Positions 35,794 through 43,627 of a stretch of DNA of 64,000 bases are shown here, one piece after another. The stretch is from Kordiimonas sp. SCSIO 12603 (GTDB lineage: Bacteria; Pseudomonadota; Alphaproteobacteria; Sphingomonadales; Kordiimonadaceae). The translations under genes and the position numbers were made by a program. Below the pieces are notes generated by a model. It worked only from the letters and a program-made list of their open reading frames with translations, was not told the DNA's origin and ran no database searches. Each line of letters starts with the position of its first letter. The first letter of the stretch is position 1. Location: assembly GCF_024398035.1 (NCBI RefSeq), contig NZ_CP073748.1, positions 1,649,520 to 1,713,519 of the forward strand, in the 5' to 3' direction.

Positions 35794-37139
35794 TTTTGAG
35801 CAAATATCGTCTTGGTGCTTTAGCTGCAATGGTTGCAGTGGGTTTTTACCTGCTGCTACCACTGCTGGAAGCCAGCCTGAAGACAGATCACTGGGCTATC
35901 ATAGCTTTATCTATGTTTAGCATTTTATTAATTGCCGCAGGAAAGTCGGACGAAAGAGTTTTCGGGCGTGGATGGCTGTTGCTCTTAAGTGCTCTCGCAT
36001 TTCTATTGCATATTGCGCTGGATATTCAAAAACTCGTCTATCTATCAGGCATGTTCCTGATCGTGTTCACCATATCAGAGTGCTTTAAACTATCTTTTAA
36101 AAAGACTGTTTGGATTACAGTGTGTGGGGTGTTGATGCTTCCAGTTCCTTACGGTTTGGAACAATCTGTGGGGGTGTGGCTTGCTACTATTGAAGCAGAA
36201 ATGTTTGTTACACTGGCCCAACTTTTGGACCTGCCAGTGTACAGATATGGATCACAGGTGGTTTCTGGTGAAGTAACAGTTACTATCAACACAAATTGCA
36301 GCGGTACACTGCTGTTCATCCCTGCATTCCTCGGCTGTTTGGTATGTGCTTCCATTCGGGATATTTCCCTTAAAGGTAAGCTGGGTATCATTGCTTCAGC
36401 TTTGCCTATTGCTATTGGGGTGAACCTTCTTCGCTTGTCTGTTTTATTGATTTTGAATTTTCAGGCACCGGAAGATTTAGTGAATACCTTCCATGACTTC
36501 CTGGGCTGGTTTATCATGCCAGTTGTTTGGCTTTTGCCTGTTTTAATCTTCCTACCACTTAATGAATTGGTACTGCCAGACATTAGACTATGGTCAGAGC
36601 AGACTGCCGCCTTTGCTTTTGCTTTAACTGTATCCAGCGTGAGTTACACGGCTTTAAGCGTAACTGAGAAAACGGATATCGAAGTAATTAGCGAGGTACC
36701 AAACTACGTAGCTGGATGGGTTGGTGAGCGGACAGATATTTCAGCTGAAGAACAAAAAATCATCAGTGCTGATTTTCTATCCCGTAAAACATTTTATGCA
36801 CCGACCAGCGAGAGGCAGTTAATTCTGACCGCCATTTTCCATGAAGACAGCAATAAATCGCAGCAGCATTCGTCAGCCATATGTTTTCGCGCGCTTGGCT
36901 GGATTGTGTCTCATGTGGAATTTCAAGATGAAAACATAGATGCCAGTATTGAACATCTGTTGGTGCGCAGCCACGCACAGGTTCAGGCAGTCGCTGAAAT
37001 TGTGGCTGAAATACCGGGAAAAAAAGGACGATTACGTCTGCAAATTGTGGAAGATCCCAAAATTCCGTTGTCTGCACGTAGGGCAGTTGCTCTGCAATTT
37101 CTGGAACAAATTCAATCTCGTTTGGGGAAACAATCATGA
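35784..37139 (+). CDS. Exosortase fused to EpsI-like domain
   Basis: A 451-residue inner-membrane protein. Residues 1-260 have about eight helices and the exosortase triad: C172 in NTNCSGTLLF, R217 in NLLRLSV and H237 in NTFHDFLGW. Residues about 290-451 resemble EpsI (DUF3485): a GW motif (VAGWVGERT), Y-type core, and HSSAICFRALGWIVSHVEF, equivalent to the VCYPGxGW signature. Exosortases cleave and anchor PEP-CTERM proteins. Overlaps the substrate gene by ten bases and the TPR gene by four. Confidence 0.9.
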   Translation: MRLILSKYRLGALAAMVAVGFYLLLPLLEASLKTDHWAIIALSMFSILLIAAGKSDERVFGRGWLLLLSALAFLLHIALDIQKLVYLSGMFLIVFTISECFKLSFKKTVWITVCGVLMLPVPYGLEQSVGVWLATIEAEMFVTLAQLLDLPVYRYGSQVVSGEVTVTINTNCSGTLLFIPAFLGCLVCASIRDISLKGKLGIIASALPIAIGVNLLRLSVLLILNFQAPEDLVNTFHDFLGWFIMPVVWLLPVLIFLPLNELVLPDIRLWSEQTAAFAFALTVSSVSYTALSVTEKTDIEVISEVPNYVAGWVGERTDISAEEQKIISADFLSRKTFYAPTSERQLILTAIFHEDSNKSQQHSSAICFRALGWIVSHVEFQDENIDASIEHLLVRSHAQVQAVAEIVAEIPGKKGRLRLQIVEDPKIPLSARRAVALQFLEQIQSRLGKQS

Positions 37140-39136
37140 AACGTTTGATCGTACTAATATTGTTGATCGCCGGGTTGGCGACTGGCGGATTTTACAGCTT
37201 TAAACAACATCAAAGAAGTAAATGTGAAGCCTGGCTCGCTGAGGCTGATCAATTTATGCCACAAGGGTATTATGCTTCTGCTATTGAAGTGTTGACCCTG
37301 TATTTCTCCAATAAGAATTGTCGAACCAAAACGGATATTCACGCAATAACGCTTCTTTCTGAAGCACGCCTTCATGTTCCCTTGCCGGATAACGCGCATC
37401 TGGCGCAGGAGATTATGCTGAATAAACTTGGATGGAGCCTAAAGCGGGACCCCCGCTACCACTTGCCGCAAGCTGTGGCGTATCTTGGTGGTGAGAAATG
37501 GTTAGAGGCACAGAGAAGTGCCAGAAAGGCGGAGGGCCAACAGGCTGCGTTAATCTTACTAGCAGCATCTATTAAATTGGATGATGAAGAAAATATACTT
37601 CATGCACTTGAAGAATTACATTCCGTTGAAACCTCGCCACTCGTATGGGCAATTGTGGAAACTTCATTAATATCAGCCGAGGCGGTACAGTTTGACGTTA
37701 AAGATATCGTGCCTTCTATCCCCCGTGAATGGCGAACGTTTGCATCCCGTATTTTGGCTCCTTCAGTACCAGATGGTTTCATGTTTTTGGAACAACTGTC
37801 TTTAACTCCTTTAGAAGGAGAAGACTTAACAATTGCAACATCCTTACTTCTTTCTGAAGGAAGACCTCTTGACGCGATTGCAGCACTTGAAAACGCTTCG
37901 GAAGGTTTAACTGCCGAGCAGGCAAGCCTGTTAGCCAAACTATATTGGCGGATTGGTATGTTTCATAAACTTGTTTACCGGTTTCCTGAGAATATTCTCG
38001 ATACGGCCCCTTTATTAAACGTGCAGCTATTAAAGTGCCTTGGGGCCTATGCTTTAGAGGCCAAGTGTGAGTTCAAAATGGATACGGCTGACATTCAAAA
38101 ACGATACGGTAAATATGCTGCATCAGTTTGGGGTGAATTAGCTCAAAATCTCTCTAATGGAAAAATAGAATATGCGCCGACACTGAATGCTTTAGAGCGT
38201 GCGGGGGATATTCTGCCTGATATGGGACCAATCTTTCAGCTAAAGAGTAAATTATATCAAGCAATTGGTGAGAATGAGCTTGCACTCATAGCGGAAAAGA
38301 ATGGAGCCATTCTTTCGGGTAAAGGCCCTGAATGGGCTGTGTTTGAAAATGCTGGCGAGAAAACTGACAATACAGAGATTTGCGAAGGTTTTGTATCTGA
38401 CGCGAAGATTGATAATCTGGCGCTCATAAGAGCCTGTGTCGAGGAAGCAGATAAAACAACTAACCTTCATGTAGAGGCGATTAAAAACGCCAGTCCTGAA
38501 AAAGCGATATTCTGGCGCCTGGTTGAAGCTCGGTATCTTTTGATGTCTGGCGAAAGTGCTCAAGTAGCAAAAGCTATTCAGATTTTGAGGCCTGTTCTTA
38601 AATGGGCCCCTAATAACGCGCGTGCTTTCCAGCTTCTATCAGTTGCATACGCTTATTTTGATGATCTCGAAGCCACCTATGCTCATTTAGCAACGGCCGT
38701 TAAATTGCGTCCTGAATTTACAGTTGAGGCAACAAGGCTTGCGCTGGGTTTTTATCAAAACGGCAAGGAATTGTCTGGCAAGCAGCTGGCGCACTGGTGG
38801 GGGGCTTTTACACATATTGAACTAAATCAATATAACAGGTCTTCGGAAGTAGAACTCCGCAATCTGGTAAGGGATCGGTTGATGCTATTGGCTCAAATAG
38901 CGGAGGACAGTAAAGATCATGATCTTGCTCTCGCGGTATATCTAAAACTTCTTGAAATAGAAGAGGTTAATCATATTGCGCTCAATAACCTTGCATACAA
39001 ATTATATGAAACCCAGGGTGATTTGCAGCATGCGCTAGAACTAGCTGAAAGAGCCGTAAAGCTTGCGCCGAATGTTACTGAATATCAGGCAACACTCTCT
39101 GATATTCAGCAAGCAATTGAAGCGCAAGGATCTTAG
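37136..39136 (+). CDS. TPR-repeat protein of the exosortase locus
   Basis: A 666-residue protein with an N-terminal membrane helix (LIVLILLIAGLATGGFYSF) and a helical body. TPR-like motifs are clear near the C-terminus: LKWAPNNARAFQLLSVAYAY and ALNNLAYKLYETQGDLQHAL, ELAERAVKLAPNV. Long TPR proteins with this position are common in PEP-CTERM/EPS loci (PrsT-type), though I cannot confirm orthology. Its stop overlaps the stop of the convergent sigma-54 activator gene (shared TTAG, 39133-39136). Confidence 0.82.
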   Translation: MKRLIVLILLIAGLATGGFYSFKQHQRSKCEAWLAEADQFMPQGYYASAIEVLTLYFSNKNCRTKTDIHAITLLSEARLHVPLPDNAHLAQEIMLNKLGWSLKRDPRYHLPQAVAYLGGEKWLEAQRSARKAEGQQAALILLAASIKLDDEENILHALEELHSVETSPLVWAIVETSLISAEAVQFDVKDIVPSIPREWRTFASRILAPSVPDGFMFLEQLSLTPLEGEDLTIATSLLLSEGRPLDAIAALENASEGLTAEQASLLAKLYWRIGMFHKLVYRFPENILDTAPLLNVQLLKCLGAYALEAKCEFKMDTADIQKRYGKYAASVWGELAQNLSNGKIEYAPTLNALERAGDILPDMGPIFQLKSKLYQAIGENELALIAEKNGAILSGKGPEWAVFENAGEKTDNTEICEGFVSDAKIDNLALIRACVEEADKTTNLHVEAIKNASPEKAIFWRLVEARYLLMSGESAQVAKAIQILRPVLKWAPNNARAFQLLSVAYAYFDDLEATYAHLATAVKLRPEFTVEATRLALGFYQNGKELSGKQLAHWWGAFTHIELNQYNRSSEVELRNLVRDRLMLLAQIAEDSKDHDLALAVYLKLLEIEEVNHIALNNLAYKLYETQGDLQHALELAERAVKLAPNVTEYQATLSDIQQAIEAQGS

Positions 39137-40551
39137 ACAGCTTCTTTTTTCAGCCAGTCTTCTTTTTTACGGTAGATCGTGGAAGGGCTTACACCAAGTG
39201 AATCTGCGGCTTTCGGGATACTGCCGCTAAAAGCTTCAATTCGGTCTTCGATGATTTTCTTTTCGAGCTCCGCCAGTGTTGCCAGCGAATTGCCTTCCAG
39301 GCTAATTGCCTGAGAAGGTTGCTGCACAGGAATGCTGTTCGGAATTTCCTGAGAAATCGGAGATAGTGAACCAAGCTCTCCTTCAAGCGGTGGGAACATT
39401 TCCTGAGTAATCACTTCACCATCGTGAAGCACGGCCATGTTGCGGATTGTATTCTGTAGCTCCCTAACATTTCCAGGCCAGTTGTATGACATAAGTAGTG
39501 CTTGTGCACCTGCATCAAACCCTTGGAATTGTTTACCTTCTTCTTCTGAAAACTTAGCCAGAAAACTGGAAGCAATTTCAATCACATCCTGACCACGTGC
39601 GTTTAGTGGAGGCAACGCAATCGGTACAACATTAAGGCGGAAATATAGGTCTTCTCTGAACCTGCCGGCACGCACTTCTTCAATCGGATTTCGGTTGGTG
39701 GCGCAAATTACCCGCACATCTACATGTTCAGGCTGAGAAGCACCAACAGGGTGAACCATGCTGGTTTGAAGAAAGCGCAGAAGCTTTTTCTGCAAGGTTA
39801 AATCAAGCTCACACATTTCATCCAGAAACAGAGTACCACCTTCTGCGGCTCTTGCCGCACCTTCACGGTTTGAAATCGCCCCGGTGAAGGATCCTTTCAG
39901 ATGACCAAATAGTTCTGATTCCAAAAGATCATGGGGAATAGCAGCGCAATTTACAGGAATAAAAGGCTTTTTCGCGCGAGGTCCAGCTTTGTGAATGGCC
40001 TCCGCGCACAGTTCTTTACCTGTGCCCGACGCACCTGTGATAAATACTGTCGCCTTCGATGCAGCCACGTTTTCAATGGTTCTGTAAACACGCTGCATGG
40101 AGCTGGAGGAGCCAATGAAATCGTGGAATGAGCCGCTTTGATGTGTTTGGCGAAGTGTATCAATTTGCTCCCGGAGCATTACCCTTTCAAGCGTGTTGTT
40201 CACTGTTGTGATCAAACGGCTTTCGCTGAAGGGTTTTACCAGATAATCAAGCGCGCCTAGCTTCATTGCATGCACCGCATTATTCAGCGAGGAATCCGCT
40301 GTGATGACAATTGCAGGCGTTTCGTTCGGCGTTCCCTGAATTTCTTCAAGAAAACTAAGCCCGTCACCGTCTGGAAGGTTGAGATCAAGAAGCAGTAGAT
40401 CATAGTTTTCTTCTTTGATCGCTTCTCTGGCGGCAGCAAGTGTTTCAACGCTCTTTACGCCTAAGCCAGCCAAATTGAGCTGCTTTTCATAGAGAAGAGC
40501 CATAGAGAGAACATCTTCGATAAGTAATATCTTGCTTTCGAGGGTCGTCAT
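39133..40551 (-). CDS. prsR: Sigma-54-dependent response regulator, PrsR-like (PEP-CTERM-box regulator)
   Basis: A 472-residue NtrC-family activator. Receiver with D56 in LLLLDLNLPDGDG (1-120); AAA+ domain with Walker A GASGTGKE (173-180), sigma-54 contact loop GSFTGA (220-225), and Walker B GGTLFLDE (238-245); Fis-type helix-turn-helix at the C-terminus (IPKAADSLGVSPSTIYRKKE). A PrsK/PrsR pair controls PEP-CTERM and EPS genes through sigma-54 in several bacteria. Here the gene follows a hybrid kinase by 14 bases and the sigma-54 promoters at 33152 and 43427 are its likely targets. Confidence 0.9.
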   Translation of the reverse strand: MTTLESKILLIEDVLSMALLYEKQLNLAGLGVKSVETLAAAREAIKEENYDLLLLDLNLPDGDGLSFLEEIQGTPNETPAIVITADSSLNNAVHAMKLGALDYLVKPFSESRLITTVNNTLERVMLREQIDTLRQTHQSGSFHDFIGSSSSMQRVYRTIENVAASKATVFITGASGTGKELCAEAIHKAGPRAKKPFIPVNCAAIPHDLLESELFGHLKGSFTGAISNREGAARAAEGGTLFLDEMCELDLTLQKKLLRFLQTSMVHPVGASQPEHVDVRVICATNRNPIEEVRAGRFREDLYFRLNVVPIALPPLNARGQDVIEIASSFLAKFSEEEGKQFQGFDAGAQALLMSYNWPGNVRELQNTIRNMAVLHDGEVITQEMFPPLEGELGSLSPISQEIPNSIPVQQPSQAISLEGNSLATLAELEKKIIEDRIEAFSGSIPKAADSLGVSPSTIYRKKEDWLKKEAV

Positions 40552-40565
40552 AAAGCTATCCTCCG

Positions 40566-42830
40566 CTATCTATATAATTTACCGGTATCTTCAATCATCT
40601 GAAGGCCTTTAGGCAAGGTCTCACAAATGGTGCGGCCGGTATTTAATGTTTCTGTTACCAGTTCATTTTTCCAGTGAACTTGTGCCTGTTCGGATAAATG
40701 CTGAATACGCGGCAGGCCAAATGTACCGCTTACGCTCTTGAGCTGGTGAGCCATTTTAGCGACATGATCCGGGTCATGATTTTGAAGACCTTCCCGCATA
40801 CCATCAAGAATTTTGCTCAAATCTTTAAGGCTCTGATCAATCAATAAACCGCAACTTTCCTCATCCAGCGTTTCCAGTAAACTTCCAAGTCTTTCCTGTT
40901 CGAAGAAAGGAATAGCGTTCTCTTGGTCTAAATTCTCGGTTATCGGTTCTGCCGTATCGCCGGATAGGTCAAGTGCGTTTTCAATCGCGTAATATAGTTG
41001 TTTTCTGTTGAAAGGCTTTGTCACCAGATCAACCATCCCTGCAGATTGGAAATCCTGCCGGTCTTCATCCATGCCGTGGGCAGTTAGCGCATATATTGGA
41101 GGTGCGGTTTCTTTGCCCAGCATTTGTATGATACGTTTAGTCGCTTCAATGCCGTCCATGCTTGGCATGGCAATATCCATGAAAATAATATCATACGAGT
41201 GCCTGCGCGCGGCCTCTACAGCTTCAATACCATTGTTAGCGATAGTAACCCGGCAACCAAACCGTTCTAGCTCGGTGCGTACGATGATTTGGTTGGTAGG
41301 TACATCTTCAGCCACCAGCACACGGGCTCTTCTATTCAGCCTCTCTTTGAAGTTTGTAAGAATGCGTTCTTCGGTTTGAGGTTGGCTCTCAGCGGCGGTG
41401 GCCACTTTAAAGTCCGCAGCTAACCAGAAGGTTGCTCCGTTGCCCAATTGGCTCTCTACACCCACTTCACCAGCCATAAGGCGTGCCAGCTGCCTGCAAA
41501 TAGCCAGGCCAAGACCTGCACCTTCAACGTTTGATCTGCTTTGTGTACGTGTTTGTGAAAATTCTTCAAAGATAATAGCTTGGTCCTCAAGGCTAAGGCC
41601 GATACCAAAATCCTGAAGTTGAAACCTTAATTGATTGCTGTCTTCAGACGATGAATTTGCGCATGTTACTGCGAGTACTAGTTTTTCAGTTTCCGAATAT
41701 TTCAATGCGTTTGAAATATAATTGTTGATAATTTGCCGTATTCTGGCGGGGTCACCCCAATAAGCACCCTTAACCTCATCATCGATACAGATATCCAATG
41801 TACAATTTTTTGCTTCCATATGCGGGTGCCAAAAATATTGGATGGAACCAATCAATTCGCGCACGGAAAATACAGATGGTTCAAGCTTCAATGTGCCGGC
41901 TTCTGTACGAGCAAAATCAATAACATCATTTAGAAGTGTGTGAAGGGTTTGGCCGCTGGTTTTGGCCATATCCACAAGAGCTGATGATCTACTAGGCAGG
42001 TCTTCATCTCCAAGCAGGTCAAGGCTGCCTAATATTCCGCTTAGAGGCGTACGAATTTCGTGGCTGATTGCCGCAACAAACCTGGATTTAAGGGCGCTAT
42101 GTTCTTCTGCTTTATCTTTTGCGGTCTCTAGTTCTTCTTTTAGGGAGGTGAGCTGTTTTACCTTTTCTTCCAGCTCATTTGCTCTTGTTTCCACTTCTTG
42201 CTGGGCCTGACGTTCGGCGATTTTAGCCGCAGCATATGATGCCACTGTTCCTAAAATTTCTAAATCATTCTCATTGAAATGGTGTCTGTCTGGGTGTTCG
42301 CAATCAATCACACCAAGAAGGCGGTCACCGTGGATCATCGGTACACAAATTTCAGAACCGCCAGGCATTACATCTGGCACGTATCGAGGGTCGTTTGTTA
42401 CATCGCTGATAATTTCCGCTTCACCGGAGAGAGCAACATTCCCTGTAATACCTTGCCCTAATGGAATTTCCAGAGGATTGAGTATCTCGTGCCCTTGAGG
42501 GTTTTTCTCCGCAATCGCAGCGGTTTGGATAAGGCGCTGAGTACCTTCATTAAACAGATAGAATACACAATCGGTGAAACCCAATTTACCAACAACTTCT
42601 TTAGCCACATACCAGCCAAGCTCATCAACGGTTTTAAGTTCGGTAACCGCAATGGCAAATTCATTTAAAATATGAAGCCGCCGCTGGTGTCCTTCATTAC
42701 TTCGCGACAAGCTTTCATTCAGTTTGTAGAGCTCAAGGCTTTTTGCCTCAAGCAACTTTTCAGCCTCTATACGAGCTTGTTTTTCACGTTCGTAACGAAG
42801 TTTATCGATATTTTTTGGCAAGCTGTTCAT
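40566..42830 (-). CDS. Hybrid histidine kinase: GAF, HisKA, HATPase, receiver, HPt
   Basis: A 754-residue soluble kinase. An N-terminal coiled coil (YEREKQARIEAEKLLEAKSL), a GAF domain (about 50-205), HisKA with H257 in AISHEIRTPLSG, HATPase with N-box INNYISNALKYSE and FQLQDFGIGL, G2 GAGLGLAI, a receiver (MDIAMPSMDGIEATK, K in VTKPFNRK), and an HPt domain with AHQLKSVSGTFG. The N-terminal coiled coil is also in the other H-NOX-linked kinase. It follows H-NOX 2 with an ATGA overlap and precedes the sigma-54 activator, its probable final phosphate acceptor. Confidence 0.9.
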   Translation of the reverse strand: MNSLPKNIDKLRYEREKQARIEAEKLLEAKSLELYKLNESLSRSNEGHQRRLHILNEFAIAVTELKTVDELGWYVAKEVVGKLGFTDCVFYLFNEGTQRLIQTAAIAEKNPQGHEILNPLEIPLGQGITGNVALSGEAEIISDVTNDPRYVPDVMPGGSEICVPMIHGDRLLGVIDCEHPDRHHFNENDLEILGTVASYAAAKIAERQAQQEVETRANELEEKVKQLTSLKEELETAKDKAEEHSALKSRFVAAISHEIRTPLSGILGSLDLLGDEDLPSRSSALVDMAKTSGQTLHTLLNDVIDFARTEAGTLKLEPSVFSVRELIGSIQYFWHPHMEAKNCTLDICIDDEVKGAYWGDPARIRQIINNYISNALKYSETEKLVLAVTCANSSSEDSNQLRFQLQDFGIGLSLEDQAIIFEEFSQTRTQSRSNVEGAGLGLAICRQLARLMAGEVGVESQLGNGATFWLAADFKVATAAESQPQTEERILTNFKERLNRRARVLVAEDVPTNQIIVRTELERFGCRVTIANNGIEAVEAARRHSYDIIFMDIAMPSMDGIEATKRIIQMLGKETAPPIYALTAHGMDEDRQDFQSAGMVDLVTKPFNRKQLYYAIENALDLSGDTAEPITENLDQENAIPFFEQERLGSLLETLDEESCGLLIDQSLKDLSKILDGMREGLQNHDPDHVAKMAHQLKSVSGTFGLPRIQHLSEQAQVHWKNELVTETLNTGRTICETLPKGLQMIEDTGKLYR

Positions 42831-43378
42831 ACAGGTATTTGTATCTCAAAGATTGTATGATTACCATCATGTGTTTGATGCGAGGTTTCACTTATGATTT
42901 TGTGCGCGTTTTTGAAATAGGCAAGGCAGGCACTTGTTAAACCGCGGGCAACAGCAGCCAGCGGACGCTGTGATCTATATGTTAATTGGTATTTTCCATC
43001 TTTTCCCTCTGTTAGAATAATTTCTGGGGGGCGAGCGTCAGGATATAGCTTCTTTACTTCCACATGAATATGGCTGCCGACCTGATCAAGGAAATCCAAG
43101 CCGGAAGTAACACCCTCAAAATATTGAGGAAAGAGCTCAGCGAAACGGTGAAGCAATACTTTGCCAAACTGTTCGGCGATGTCATTCGGGTCTCGCTTTA
43201 GATGCTCAGACAGTGCAACATGAATATGGGCAAATTCTTCAAAGCTGTAATTACCGACAGAAGTGTATGAGCCGTTTATTTTATCACGAAGATCAAACAG
43301 AATTTTCTCAATATCGGCCTCAGATGTGAGGCTCGCCGCAAAATCCAGGTATTCCGTAAATAAAATGCCCCGCATCAT
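42827..43378 (-). CDS. H-NOX heme domain protein, copy 2 (canonical motifs)
   Basis: A 183-residue H-NOX. MRGILFTEYLDF opens the domain; predicted proximal ligand H105 in SHIHVEVKKLYPDA; the YxSxR motif is intact (Y134-R-S136-Q-R138). It should sense nitric oxide (or oxygen) and modulate the adjacent hybrid kinase. I use the ATG at 43378, the first of two adjacent ATGs, after AAGG; the longer reading from 43600 covers the promoter region. Its stop overlaps the kinase start. Confidence 0.92.
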   Translation of the reverse strand: MMRGILFTEYLDFAASLTSEADIEKILFDLRDKINGSYTSVGNYSFEEFAHIHVALSEHLKRDPNDIAEQFGKVLLHRFAELFPQYFEGVTSGLDFLDQVGSHIHVEVKKLYPDARPPEIILTEGKDGKYQLTYRSQRPLAAVARGLTSACLAYFKNAHKIISETSHQTHDGNHTIFEIQIPV

Positions 43379-43425
43379 TTTCACCTTTGCAAAATAGAAA
43401 TTGAAACCTTGTCGGGCTTCCCAAA

Positions 43426-43442
43426 TTGCAACAGACGTGCCA
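43426..43442 (-). promoter_or_regulatory. Sigma-54 promoter of the H-NOX 2 operon
   Basis: On the reverse strand TGGCAC (43442-43437), five bases (GTCTG) and TTGCAA (43431-43426) match the -24/-12 consensus perfectly. The predicted start is near 43416, 38 bases before the ATG at 43378. It implies that the sensor operon, including its own sigma-54 activator, is activated by itself. Confidence 0.85.
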
Positions 43443-43485
43443 GCAACCATGATAGTGGTTTCGCTTAAAAACCGAGGTAGCACGC

Positions 43486-43545
43486 CCCTATCTTTGCATA
43501 TTGCAAAAGCATAATGCGAAAACCTTTCCAAAATGCAAATGTTAT
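43486..43545. promoter_or_regulatory. Putative enhancer region upstream of the H-NOX 2 promoter
   Basis: It contains the palindrome TTTGCA-TAT-TGCAAA (around 43493-43507) and TTCCAAAATGCAAAT (43526-43540). The second, read on the reverse strand, is ATTTGCATTTTGGAA and matches ATTTGCAATTTGGCA at 33029-33043 in 13 of 15 positions. It lies 84-114 bases upstream of the sigma-54 promoter. Confidence 0.5.
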
Positions 43546-43594
43546 AAAAGTTAAGAGATGGGGTTGAAAATGGGTGGGTTAACGTTTTTAACGG

Positions 43595-43620
43595 CGGCAC
43601 GGGAAATGTATCCCGTGCCG
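43595..43620. terminator. Terminator-like hairpin after the symporter gene
   Basis: A perfect 10-bp stem, CGGCACGGGA (43595-43604) and TCCCGTGCCG (43611-43620), with a six-base loop. It is placed eight bases after the symporter stop on the leftward strand. There is no clear T-run on either side, so it may stabilise the mRNA 3' end rather than terminate alone. Confidence 0.55.
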
Positions 43621-43627
43621 ATGGGGG

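Noticed and set aside
43379-43600. Longer N-terminus of H-NOX copy 2
   Set aside because: The extra 74 residues span the sigma-54 promoter and enhancer region, and the family starts at M(R/K)GI.
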